Assembly: GCA_964621845.1 (NCBI GenBank) | Contig: CAZUOL010000042.1 | Coordinates: forward strand, 1-12,684 | Direction: 5' to 3' | DNA: 12,684 nt | Origin: CAYRKQ01 sp964621845 | GTDB lineage: Bacteria > Patescibacteriota > Saccharimonadia > Saccharimonadales > UBA7683 | Shown: positions 6,605 to 12,530 of the stretch, in pieces | Position numbering within the stretch: the first letter of the stretch is position 1 | Layout: the number at the start of each line of letters is the position of its first letter | Made by a program: the position numbers and the translations under genes | The notes under the pieces: generated by a model | The model's database searches: none | Seen by the model: the letters and a program-made list of their open reading frames with translations, nothing else | What the model was told of the DNA's origin: nothing

Positions 6605-8095
6605 ATGTTGAATAATGAACAGCTATTCCAGCCCGTCGTAAAAGACAGTGTACGCGTAGACCAGGCGGCAGTTGAGGCGGGCATCATTAAAAATACACAA
6701 ACCGTGCCGCTGCTACCACCCGAATTAGGTGAAAGCATCGCTCCGTTTGTGAGAACTTCGATCCTGCATGGTCGTAGCATGGAAGACCCTGGTGCGCTCG
6801 TGCTAAGGCGGATTGAACTTCATGACGCTTCTTGCCCCGAAGAAGACATTTACCTATCATTCAGCATAAAAGGAGCTGACGCACGATTACCTTATGCGGC
6901 CTCTTACCGTATAGAGCCGAGTGGCGTGCGAGTCAACGGGCTCATGGATGCCAGCACAGCCCCTCGAATATTCAAAATTAGTGAGCACCTGAGACAGGCA
7001 GGGGTGCTCACAGAATGGCCCATTTATTTTGCACGGCCAAAAAAATTCCCGCTCGAAGACCGCGAAGTCGATTTAAGGGGATTCCGACACGCCATCGCGA
7101 AGAGATATATGAATGGGATGGGTGAAAGACGAGTTTTAAAGTCTGAATCGGCGTATATACCGCCGACAATCGGGGAGGTCGGTTTCGTACTGCAGGCACT
7201 TGAAAAAATGGAATTTGGCGTTTTGTACCGAGCAATGATGAGTAACTTTAGAATTGCTGAGATCGGTGGCGTTCATCAAGAACTTGTTGGTGCTTTTATA
7301 GAAAAGGCAATCAGGGGCCTACAAAAACGTAACCCACAATGGATGTCGGTTGGTTCTGAACTTCAAGCCTTGGATGCCGCGTCTGCTGCCGATCAGCAGA
7401 GATACCTCATAGATATCTTCCCAAAACTATTCGGCGAAAATGTAGCAAGACTCCATAACGCTGACTGTCAGCATGGCTATTTACATTCTGGCAACATTAC
7501 CCTGGCCGGTGAAATCGTAGACCTCGATTCCGTTTTTAGCAAAACGCTCTGGCCTGATGATCCTGATGAGTTTAACCAGAAAGATATTTTCCACGATCTG
7601 AGCACAGCGATGCACTCGTTGGCGGCACTGACCGATTTTGAGGCTTTTGATCCGGAACCAAATAACGGAAGTTTTGAGCAGGTGTTACGCAATTTCTTTT
7701 TATCATATTTTGCTGAACGGTATCTCGGCCTGAAACAAACGCCCGAAGATGGGGTAACTTCAATAATTTTAGAATACCTCAGCTTTGTATTTAGTGATGC
7801 ACAGCTAGAAGGCTATGAAGATCCCCGTGTAATTGACCCTGTTGAAATCTATGCCAATATAGACGCAGAGCTCATCGACAGTGGCGACCCCCACAAAATT
7901 TTCATTGCCTTTTATAAAGAAGCTAAACTACAGGTTGCAGGCTGGCTCAAAGAAAATGATCACAATAGTGCGTTCGTCGAATGCTTGGTGAGCGCTGAAT
8001 CACTCGCCTTGCTTGAGACGATGAAATTTCTAAAAATAAATGACCTGAGCATACTCCGGCAGAACCACCCAACATTTACACAGGTACTTTTTTAA
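6605..8095 (+). CDS. Uncharacterised 496-aa protein with kinase-fold-like catalytic loop
   Basis: Not assignable to a named gene. The central part resembles a kinase-fold C-lobe: VARLHNADCQHGYLHSGNI (H290, G291, N297), followed at residues 306-308 by DLD. This matches the HGxLHxGN...DxD layout of aminoglycoside-phosphotransferase-type and SelO-type proteins. The Asp normally following HG in the APH type is Tyr292 here. H-x(6)-N and a downstream metal-binding Asp are retained, so an altered-chemistry kinase fold (SelO transfers AMP) or a pseudokinase is possible. The first 200 residues contain beta-rich sequence I cannot place, and the C-terminal third is acidic and helical. No signal peptide or membrane helix is visible. 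The ATG at 6605 lacks a clear ribosome binding site. The gene is divergent from the ATP synthase operon and convergent with the helicase gene, 19 bases away. Family assignment is tentative. Confidence 0.75.
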   Translation: MLNNEQLFQPVVKDSVRVDQAAVEAGIIKNTQTVPLLPPELGESIAPFVRTSILHGRSMEDPGALVLRRIELHDASCPEEDIYLSFSIKGADARLPYAASYRIEPSGVRVNGLMDASTAPRIFKISEHLRQAGVLTEWPIYFARPKKFPLEDREVDLRGFRHAIAKRYMNGMGERRVLKSESAYIPPTIGEVGFVLQALEKMEFGVLYRAMMSNFRIAEIGGVHQELVGAFIEKAIRGLQKRNPQWMSVGSELQALDAASAADQQRYLIDIFPKLFGENVARLHNADCQHGYLHSGNITLAGEIVDLDSVFSKTLWPDDPDEFNQKDIFHDLSTAMHSLAALTDFEAFDPEPNNGSFEQVLRNFFLSYFAERYLGLKQTPEDGVTSIILEYLSFVFSDAQLEGYEDPRVIDPVEIYANIDAELIDSGDPHKIFIAFYKEAKLQVAGWLKENDHNSAFVECLVSAESLALLETMKFLKINDLSILRQNHPTFTQVLF

Positions 8096-8114
8096 CTGCA
8101 GACCTAATAACAGG

Positions 8115-9338
8115 CTATCTATTCTGTGAGCTCACAAAAGTGAGGGCATAACCAACGTTGCCAGCGCGGCCAGCGCGGCCAATACGGTGGGTGTAATCCT
8201 CATATGTTTGCGGGATTGAATAATTAATCACATGGCTCACATCTTTTACATCAATGCCACGAGCGGCCACATCCGTTGCGACCAAAATATCGATGTCGCT
8301 TTCTTTAAACTTGCGCAGCGCGCGCTGCCTTTGACCTTGGTTTTTACCGCCGTGGATCGCATCGACGGCGAAGCCACGCGAAGCGAGCTCGTTTGAAAGC
8401 CGCTCAACATCACGCTGTGTTTCTTCAAATACGATCACTTTGGTAACATGCTCTTCAATCAGTGCGTCATGCAGCATATCGATTTTTTCATGCGGACGGG
8501 TGTAGTGAATCACATTCTGGTGGACATTATCTGAGGTGTCACCGGTTTTTACTGAAATGGTCACCGGCTGGTTTGAGAACGTCTGAATAAGATCTTCAAT
8601 CCGGCGGTCCATTGTAGCTGAAAAGAACAATGATTGTCGCTCGGGTGCCAGTGCGGCCAAAATTTCACGCATATCATCAATAAAGCCCATATCGAGCATT
8701 CGATCTACCTCATCAAGTACCACCTTATTGAAGCCTTCGAGCTTCAGTGTACGGCGTTCAATATGATCTTTGATTCTGCCTGGTGTACCAATAATCAGCT
8801 GCGGGCGATCCTTCAAATCCTTAATTTGATACCCCATGTTCGAACCACCAATCAGCAAGGCAGATTTAATGAAGCCCCCCTTGATGATTTGGTTGCATTC
8901 CACACGAATCTGCTGCGCGAGCTCGCGGGTAGGCGCCACCACTAATGTGCGTGTTTGACGGTTACTCAGCATTGCCTCCAGAAGTGGGATGGCAAAAGCA
9001 GCTGTTTTACCCGTACCGGTATTGGCAATGCCAATTACATCTTTACCTTCAAGCACCACCGGAATGACCTTATCTTGAATAGGTGAGGGGCTCACAAAGC
9101 CCTTTTCGGCCAAATTCTTCTTAATAAGATCCGCAACAGGAAAGTCCGCAAAGCTGTGTTCTGATGTATAACTTTCTTGCGCCACTGGCGTTGCCACCCG
9201 CACAAATTTAGCAGGGTCAATATACTGGCCACGGCCTTTTACGCCACGAGGCTTGTTTGATTGATGGTTACGACGGCCACCTTTACGGTAACCACTGTTG
9301 TAGTTGGTGCGCTTTTTAGCGCTCGTATAATAGGGCAT
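8115..9338 (-). CDS. DEAD-box ATP-dependent RNA helicase
   Basis: A 407-aa helicase that unwinds short RNA duplexes using ATP, probably in ribosome assembly or mRNA turnover. All motifs are in order: Q motif (PSPIQ, about 84-88), motif I ANTGTGKT (105-112), Ia PTREL, Ib TPGR, motif II DEVD (209-212, a common DEAD variant), motif III SAT (240-242), motif V ATDVAARGID, and motif VI HRIGRAGRAG (383-392). The N-terminal 40 residues are basic and rich in Gly/Arg/Asn, suited to RNA binding. The protein ends about 15 residues after motif VI, so it lacks the C-terminal extension of RhlE, CsdA or DbpA. The ATG at 9338 has AAGGAT about 10 bases upstream. It is transcribed alone from a strong-looking promoter with a leader of about 93 bases. 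Confidence 0.97.
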   Translation of the reverse strand: MPYYTSAKKRTNYNSGYRKGGRRNHQSNKPRGVKGRGQYIDPAKFVRVATPVAQESYTSEHSFADFPVADLIKKNLAEKGFVSPSPIQDKVIPVVLEGKDVIGIANTGTGKTAAFAIPLLEAMLSNRQTRTLVVAPTRELAQQIRVECNQIIKGGFIKSALLIGGSNMGYQIKDLKDRPQLIIGTPGRIKDHIERRTLKLEGFNKVVLDEVDRMLDMGFIDDMREILAALAPERQSLFFSATMDRRIEDLIQTFSNQPVTISVKTGDTSDNVHQNVIHYTRPHEKIDMLHDALIEEHVTKVIVFEETQRDVERLSNELASRGFAVDAIHGGKNQGQRQRALRKFKESDIDILVATDVAARGIDVKDVSHVINYSIPQTYEDYTHRIGRAGRAGNVGYALTFVSSQNR

Positions 9339-9431
9339 TAAAAATGAATCCTTTTTTGGTTTAAATAATACGGTTATTGCTCATGTGGAGCCATAAAGTA
9401 TTCTTTCAACCAAAGGATCCATTCAAACAAT
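9339..9431 (-). promoter_or_regulatory. Helicase mRNA leader with possible masking of the ribosome binding site
   Basis: In the minus-strand transcript GGATCCTTT (9412-9420), close to the 5' end, can pair with AAAGGATTC (9346-9354), which contains the ribosome binding site. All nine bases pair, counting one G-U. The pairing extends through GGTT/AACC after a three-base bulge. The enclosed loop of about 55 bases is AT-rich. Such a fold would hide the binding site, as in temperature- or protein-controlled leaders; cold-shock control is known for other DEAD-box helicases. The pairing is seen; the control role is inferred. Confidence 0.45.
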
Positions 9432-9438
9432 TACCATA

Positions 9439-9467
9439 ATTCTAGCACGCTCAACGCAATAAGTCAA
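9439..9467 (-). promoter_or_regulatory. Sigma-70-type promoter of the DEAD-box helicase
   Basis: On the minus strand TTGACT (9462-9467) and TAGAAT (9439-9444) are separated by exactly 17 bases. This is the best consensus match in the window. Transcription would start near 9432, giving a leader of about 93 bases. Confidence 0.75.
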
Positions 9468-9530
9468 GCATAACCTGCCACGCTGATACACTCGTGCGCT
9501 ATTCGCATGCGAGAAGAACAAGGGGCTATT

Positions 9531-9539
9531 TGATATACT
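9531..9539 (+). promoter_or_regulatory. Extended -10 promoter for a leaderless Nudix mRNA
   Basis: TGATATACT has the extended -10 form TGn followed by TATACT. The ATG at 9546 comes six bases after the -10 box, exactly where transcription would be expected to start, so the mRNA is probably leaderless. No ribosome binding site lies at a usable distance. A perfect 10-bp palindrome TCGCATGCGA at 9503-9512 sits just upstream and could be an operator. Confidence 0.55.
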
Positions 9540-9545
9540 TTGCAT

Positions 9546-9953
9546 ATGATCATTAAGCTCGCTGGTTGCATATTACTCAATGACCGCCATCAGATTGGCT
9601 TACTGCACAGAAATAAGAACGGTATTACTCAATGGGAGTTACCTGGTGGAAAAATTGAGCAAAATGAGGCTGCGGAAGCAGCGGCAAAACGAGAGCTTAA
9701 AGAGGAGCTTGGAATCGATGTTCGAATTGTAAAGCGGGTAGGTGAAGCGGAGTTTGAAAGTGGAGATATGAGCTACCACTACACTTGGTTTCTAGCAAAC
9801 ATACAAAACGGCACTCCTACCATATGCGAACCAGAAACCTTTGATCAGTTTCAGTACTTTGATTTCTCAGAGCTGCATGCACTTGAGCTTTCAGGCAATA
9901 TGCAGCAGCTACTGAAACAACTGGACGATAAAACGATTGACTTATTCAAATAA
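9546..9953 (+). CDS. Nudix hydrolase, MutT/8-oxo-dGTP diphosphatase-like
   Basis: Hydrolyses nucleoside diphosphates linked to another moiety. The 135-aa protein has a perfect Nudix box from Gly35 to Ile57: G-x5-E41-x7-R49-E50-L-x-E53-E54-x-G56-I, whose glutamates bind magnesium. The fold is complete, with strands IIKLAGCILL and QIGLLHR before the box. The short length and WELPGGKI lead-in fit MutT-like nucleotide-pool cleaning, but substrate cannot be told from this. ATG at 9546 is chosen over an in-frame TTG at 9540 because the -10 box ends at 9539, so transcription could not include the TTG. The gene stands alone, divergent from the helicase. It ends directly at the left edge of the repeat-separated gene array, facing it. 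Confidence 0.93.
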   Translation: MIIKLAGCILLNDRHQIGLLHRNKNGITQWELPGGKIEQNEAAEAAAKRELKEELGIDVRIVKRVGEAEFESGDMSYHYTWFLANIQNGTPTICEPETFDQFQYFDFSELHALELSGNMQQLLKQLDDKTIDLFK

Positions 9954-10019
9954 CTCAACCGAGGCCTGCTCTTGAGGAGGTGTATCAGAGCATCTATACA
10001 TCCGAAGGGTGAGGCACTA
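9954..10019 (-). repeat. Conserved 3' element, truncated copy at left edge of array
   Basis: Directly after the TAG stop of the acidic 122-aa gene the minus strand reads TGCCTCACCCTTCGG, matching the start of the four longer copies (TGCATCACCCTTCGG in the best-conserved two). Resemblance continues more weakly for about 60 bases and stops at the end of the Nudix gene. The second half, with the GGTGCCA...CCACC region and terminator hairpin, is absent. This is the most degraded copy and marks the boundary of the array. Confidence 0.6.
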
Positions 10020-10385
10020 TCGTAGTTCAGCTGGCGGTTCCAAATGTAATGGAAAGTGCATAGTAACAAGGGTGAACCCAGGATCTTCATCATCCTGCAC
10101 CATGTTAATATATGATGACCTATTGTTTTCGTCTTCACCAACCCAGTCAATTATTTTTAGCAAGTAATTTATGTCGGCTTCTGTAAACGGCAAATCGTCA
10201 GGAAGCCTGTCTGGATCAAATGCTTCATCAATTGAAGTAACGCTAGCATTTGCTAATGTCTCTGCGGAAATAGGTGGTTGTATTGTTTGAGCTATGAGAA
10301 ATGATCTCAGCTGGGCTAAACCAGTTAGCTGTGCTTCAGCTGGAAAGCCGATTTCACCCCTTGACGACGGTATTTCAATACTCAT
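10017..10385 (-). CDS. Uncharacterised acidic 122-aa protein (array gene 1)
   Basis: I do not recognise this protein. From the ATG at 10385 it is 122 aa and strongly acidic in its second half (IDEAFDPDRLPDDLPFTEAD, then IDWVGEDENN). A central stretch TGLAQLRSFLIAQTIQPP is helix-like. No membrane segment is seen. An upstream in-frame TTG at 10421 would add 12 residues, but it falls inside the hairpin of the adjoining repeat copy, so the ATG is preferred. TATATT three bases before the ATG may be part of a promoter. The TAG stop is fused to a truncated copy of the conserved element. As with its array neighbours, it stands as a single-gene unit on the minus strand. Confidence 0.65.
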   Translation of the reverse strand: MSIEIPSSRGEIGFPAEAQLTGLAQLRSFLIAQTIQPPISAETLANASVTSIDEAFDPDRLPDDLPFTEADINYLLKIIDWVGEDENNRSSYINMVQDDEDPGFTLVTMHFPLHLEPPAELR

Positions 10386-10407
10386 ATCAATATAGTCGCT
10401 CAAGAGG

Positions 10408-10550
10408 GCACTAGTTGGCAAGTGGATGTGGTGGACCTACGCCGCAAAAATTGGCACCATATTGAGGCTGAACAGAAGCGATGGCGGGGTCTATTGTACA
10501 TCGAGTGGAATAGACACAAGACAGGTTATATAGCCGAAGGGTGATGCACT
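10408..10550 (-). repeat. Conserved 3' element, copy A
   Basis: On the minus strand it starts 15 bases after the stop of the 192-aa gene with TGCATCACCCTTCGG. It continues through TTCCACTCGATGTAC, CTTCTGTTCAGCCTCAAT, GGTGCCAATTTTTGCGGC and GTAGGTCCACC, and ends in a weak CACT...AGTG hairpin without a T-run. By hand alignment it is about 80 percent identical to copy D. It is the copy in which the opposite-strand peptide frame is intact. Confidence 0.85.
10431..10544 (+). pseudogene. Conserved short peptide frame on the opposite strand of the repeat
   Basis: In copy A the plus strand is open for 37 codons from GTG at 10431 to TGA at 10544. It carries the pattern RRKNWHHIEAEQKRW and then LLYIEWNRHKTGYIAEG. 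Copies B, C and D keep large parts of this peptide, and most differences between copies are synonymous or conservative (AAT/AAC, AGA/AGG, CAC/CAT, GGT/GGG/GGC, GAG/GAA). However, C and D each have a one-base deletion at the A-run, and B has lost about 14 bases. I see no convincing start signal. It looks like the remains of a once-coding segment carried with the repeat. A small translated peptide in copy A cannot be excluded. Family unknown. Confidence 0.4.
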
Positions 10551-10565
10551 CAAAACCCAATAATA

Positions 10566-11144
10566 CTAGAGCACATCTCCAACTACTGGGATAGTATCCA
10601 CCCCTGGTAGCGTAGGCGACTGTGGCAAGTAAACTCCGCTTACATTTGAGCCCCTAACTACTGCTAGGTCTGGACCACCTCCCTCCATCTGCATTTCGCC
10701 GTTCACCAGGGTCAGTTTACGACCACCGTTGACATTAAATTCAAAGCCTTCGAACTGTTCAACGAATTCATTTCGAGGGAACACACCAATCATAGCCTCT
10801 GGTTTTCCAGGTTTTGGCGTAATCGTTGCCATCTTTACACAGTTTCTGCCTACCTGTGTTATCGCTAACATCAATCCTCCATCAGTCTCGCCAGCGGCAA
10901 CTTTAGCTACAGCAAGATCAGCTACACTAGATATAGCATCCCTAAAGTACGCTTCGTCTTCATCGATACGTGCCCATGCAGACTCCAAAGCTATACCTAC
11001 AGCTTGCGATTTTCGAGGCAAGGTATCAGCTGGTGCTTGCCAACGCACCCTTGGGAACATGTCTAAGCCTGTGGCGTAACGATCATATAATGTTTGTAGT
11101 ACAGTACGTACTTCACATGGATTTTGGGGATTTCTGTAACTCAT
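10566..11144 (-). CDS. Uncharacterised 192-aa protein (array gene 2)
   Basis: I do not recognise this protein. From the ATG at 11144 it is 192 aa. The N-terminal half is helical (CEVRTVLQTLYDRYATGLDM, then AYFRDAISSVADLAVAKVAA). The second half is rich in glycine and beta-type sequence (GGLMLAITQVGRNCVKMATI, then GRKLTLVNGEMQMEGGGPDL) and ends with a proline-rich tail. There is no membrane helix. An upstream GTG at 11219 would extend it by 25 residues, but a promoter (TTGCAA, 16 bases, GATAAT) lies inside that extension, so ATG 11144 is favoured. It has its own promoter on one side and repeat copy A 15 bases past its stop, forming a unit of about 820 bp. Confidence 0.75.
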   Translation of the reverse strand: MSYRNPQNPCEVRTVLQTLYDRYATGLDMFPRVRWQAPADTLPRKSQAVGIALESAWARIDEDEAYFRDAISSVADLAVAKVAAGETDGGLMLAITQVGRNCVKMATITPKPGKPEAMIGVFPRNEFVEQFEGFEFNVNGGRKLTLVNGEMQMEGGGPDLAVVRGSNVSGVYLPQSPTLPGVDTIPVVGDVL

Positions 11145-11169
11145 GAATGGCACCCGTTTAATTAACCCA

Positions 11170-11197
11170 ATTATCCTTGATTTACTCCATATTGCAA
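11170..11197 (-). promoter_or_regulatory. Promoter of the 192-aa array gene
   Basis: On the minus strand TTGCAA (11192-11197) and GATAAT (11170-11175) are separated by 16 bases. Transcription would start about 19 bases before the ATG at 11144. It lies between the terminator hairpin of repeat copy B and the gene, so the gene has its own control. Confidence 0.5.
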
Positions 11198-11231
11198 CCA
11201 TAAGCGTCACAAGATACACGTTTTACACAAT

Positions 11232-11254
11232 AAAAAAATCACTCTTCAAAGTGC
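11232..11254 (-). terminator. Intrinsic terminator in repeat copy B
   Basis: On the minus strand CACTT-TGAA-GAGTG forms a 5-bp stem with one G-U pair, followed after one A by seven T. It ends transcription of the LigT-like gene before the promoter of the 192-aa gene. Confidence 0.55.
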
Positions 11255-11373
11255 TTGTGCTTGGTGGATCTATGCCGAAAAAATTGGCACCACATTGAAG
11301 CTGAACAGAGGTGGTGGAAAGGATTACTAGGCACGCCACAAAACAGGTTGCATGCCTGGAGGGTGGTGTACTA
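11232..11373 (-). repeat. Conserved 3' element, copy B
   Basis: On the minus strand it begins at the TAG stop of the LigT-like gene. The first part is diverged (TACACCACCCTCCAGG in place of TGCATCACCCTTCGG), and about 14 bases are missing in the middle. The second half is well kept: CCTCTGTTCAGCTTCAAT, GGTGCCAATTTTTTCGGC and ATCCACC, then the terminator hairpin. The inverted GCC...GGC around the T-run is preserved. Confidence 0.8.
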
Positions 11374-11910
11374 AGCGGTGAACCGGTTTGTAGTGTAGAT
11401 TGTATTGTCGTCACTTTGCTTATTGCTCACTAGATAGAAGTCATCAAATACCATTTCTGGGAAGCTAGCTAGTTCGTCAATAACTGCTTGCTGGTTTTCT
11501 TTGGGGACAAACCATACTACCTTTGTATACCAGGTGGCTACGGCATTCTCGCCAACTCGATCTTTCACAAACGCAACAATCTCTTTAGTTTGCTCAAGGT
11601 CGAACTCTACGGCAATGTGTTCAGCCCCCTCCATTGACTCCTCATCCTTAACAAATGGCTTTTTCAGTTTAACTTTGAGCGGCAGGAATTGCTTCAGATC
11701 TTTTAGTAGGTCAAGTTGGCATCTTACATCGTTGACTGTTGCATTAGGAATAAATGTGAGAGTTAGATGCCTGAAAACGTCGTAACCTTTACTTTCGTCT
11801 GGCTTTTGGCTGTATTTACTCTCAAGATTGTCCAGAAAGGCTTCTTGTTCTTTAGATAGCCTTCCGAATATTCCCAATACTTTTATAGTGTTTGAGGATA
11901 GTTCTAGCAT
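11371..11910 (-). CDS. LigT-like / 2H phosphoesterase superfamily protein (array gene 3)
   Basis: A 179-aa protein resembling the 2'-5' RNA ligase / 2H phosphoesterase fold. The first signature HLTLTF lies at residues 48-53. The C-terminal strand pattern FDDFYLVSNKQ followed by a tyrosine-containing last strand is typical of the superfamily. The second HxT motif should lie near residue 128, but there the sequence is WYTKVVWFV, with no histidine. The protein may therefore lack the usual two-histidine chemistry, acting as an RNA or nucleotide binder, or it may be a divergent enzyme. The ATG at 11910 is preceded by an extended -10 sequence with only nine bases between. The TAG stop is fused to repeat copy B. 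Superfamily assignment rests on motif spacing and is moderate. Confidence 0.72.
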   Translation of the reverse strand: MLELSSNTIKVLGIFGRLSKEQEAFLDNLESKYSQKPDESKGYDVFRHLTLTFIPNATVNDVRCQLDLLKDLKQFLPLKVKLKKPFVKDEESMEGAEHIAVEFDLEQTKEIVAFVKDRVGENAVATWYTKVVWFVPKENQQAVIDELASFPEMVFDDFYLVSNKQSDDNTIYTTNRFTA

Positions 11911-11919
11911 GTTACTTAC

Positions 11920-11928
11920 ATCCTATCA
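11920..11928 (-). promoter_or_regulatory. Extended -10 promoter of the LigT-like gene
   Basis: On the minus strand TGATAGGAT (TGn plus TAGGAT) ends nine bases before the ATG at 11910, so the mRNA would have at most a few leader bases. It directly follows the terminator of repeat copy C. The same AGGA could instead serve as a distant ribosome binding site. Confidence 0.4.
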
Positions 11929-11929
11929 C

Positions 11930-11958
11930 AAAAATAAAAAGCACCCATCGAAGTGCTT
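11930..11958 (-). terminator. Intrinsic terminator in repeat copy C
   Basis: On the minus strand AAGCACTT-CGAT-GGGTGCTT forms an 8-bp stem (two G-U pairs) followed by TTTATTTTT. It is the clearest terminator in the window, serving the cupin-like gene. Confidence 0.75.
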
Positions 11959-12084
11959 ATACTTGGTGGACCTGCTGCGAAAAAATGGCACCTTATCTTG
12001 CAAGAACAGATGAGATGGAAGGATTTGTTATATACTGAGTGGAATAGGTGCAAGAGTGGCTATATACCCGAAGGGTGATGCACA
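11931..12084 (-). repeat. Conserved 3' element, copy C
   Basis: On the minus strand it starts 8 bases after the TAA stop of the cupin-like gene with TGCATCACCCTTCGG. It runs through TATTCCACTC, CATCTGTTCTTGCAAG, GGTGCCATTTTTTCGC and AGGTCCACC to an 8-bp terminator hairpin and T-run. The inverted repeat around the T-run is TGC...GCA here against GCC...GGC in copies A and B, a compensated change. Confidence 0.85.
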
Positions 12085-12091
12085 ACTATGA

Positions 12092-12502
12092 TTACTCAGC
12101 TAGCACAATCCTGTGGGTGTTAGTTCCGTCACCGTAACTCTTATCTGACTCGAATATATGTACAGCGCCCTTCTTAAGCCGTAAAGCCATCGCCATACCT
12201 GCTGGCAAACTAAAAGCCCAGCCCGCTGGTGGTAGTTCTTGTACGGTAATATGGCTAGGATCTTCTTTTGGAGCGGTGTAAAGAATGCCTTCACCACAAC
12301 CTCGGAATTCTTGGTTGAAGTCATGGTAGTGATTGCCCAAGACTACCTCATCAGCGTTTACGACGCTGCGACTAATACGGCGGATACTACCGTCTGGTAG
12401 TTCAGTGATTCTTTCATATATGGTACGGCGTTCGTCCGAATGTGCTTCTGGTAAATCGAGGACGTCCTTGAACTCAATGCTTCGGACTTCTACTTTTGTC
12501 AT
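12092..12502 (-). CDS. Cupin-like protein with degenerate metal site (array gene 4)
   Basis: A 136-aa protein that reads as a small single-domain beta-barrel of the cupin type. Motif 1 is visible as GNHYHDFNQEF (His58, His60 and Gln64 or Glu65). Motif 2 appears as GWAFSLPAGMAMALRL (94-109), where the usual histidine after PxG-x2 is Met105. The metal site is therefore incomplete. Similar proteins include sugar-nucleotide isomerase/epimerase-like and other HxH cupins, but the substrate cannot be named. ATG 12502 follows an extended -10 box TGTTAGAAT by six bases, so the mRNA is probably leaderless, in the same arrangement as the Nudix gene. The TAA stop is 8 bases before repeat copy C. Confidence 0.75.
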   Translation of the reverse strand: MTKVEVRSIEFKDVLDLPEAHSDERRTIYERITELPDGSIRRISRSVVNADEVVLGNHYHDFNQEFRGCGEGILYTAPKEDPSHITVQELPPAGWAFSLPAGMAMALRLKKGAVHIFESDKSYGDGTNTHRIVLAE

Positions 12503-12508
12503 ATGCCA

Positions 12509-12517
12509 ATTCTAACA
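12509..12517 (-). promoter_or_regulatory. Extended -10 promoter for a leaderless cupin-gene mRNA
   Basis: On the minus strand TGTTAGAAT (TGn plus TAGAAT) is followed by six bases and the ATG at 12502. The intervening TGGCAT closely matches TTGCAT at the Nudix gene, which has the same spacing. No ribosome binding site is present. Confidence 0.55.
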
Positions 12518-12530
12518 GATTAAGTATAGC

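Noticed and set aside
8125..8136. Perfect palindrome TGTGAGCTCACA at the convergent gene ends
   Set aside because: Stem is only four pairs once a loop is allowed and no T-run follows on either strand; it is inside the helicase coding end and may be chance.
9515..9540. Fragment of the array element upstream of the Nudix gene (GGGGCTATTTGATATAC against GGGGTCTATTGTACATC)
   Set aside because: The similarity is short and does not extend; likely chance, and better explained as promoter sequence.
11145..11219. Upstream GTG start for the 192-aa gene
   Set aside because: A promoter-like TTGCAA/GATAAT pair lies inside the extension, and the added residues do not look like part of the protein.
11828..12013. 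Plus-strand 61-codon open frame crossing the LigT-like gene start and repeat copy C
   Set aside because: It overlaps a better-supported minus-strand gene start, and its second part leaves the conserved peptide frame through a deletion at the A-run.
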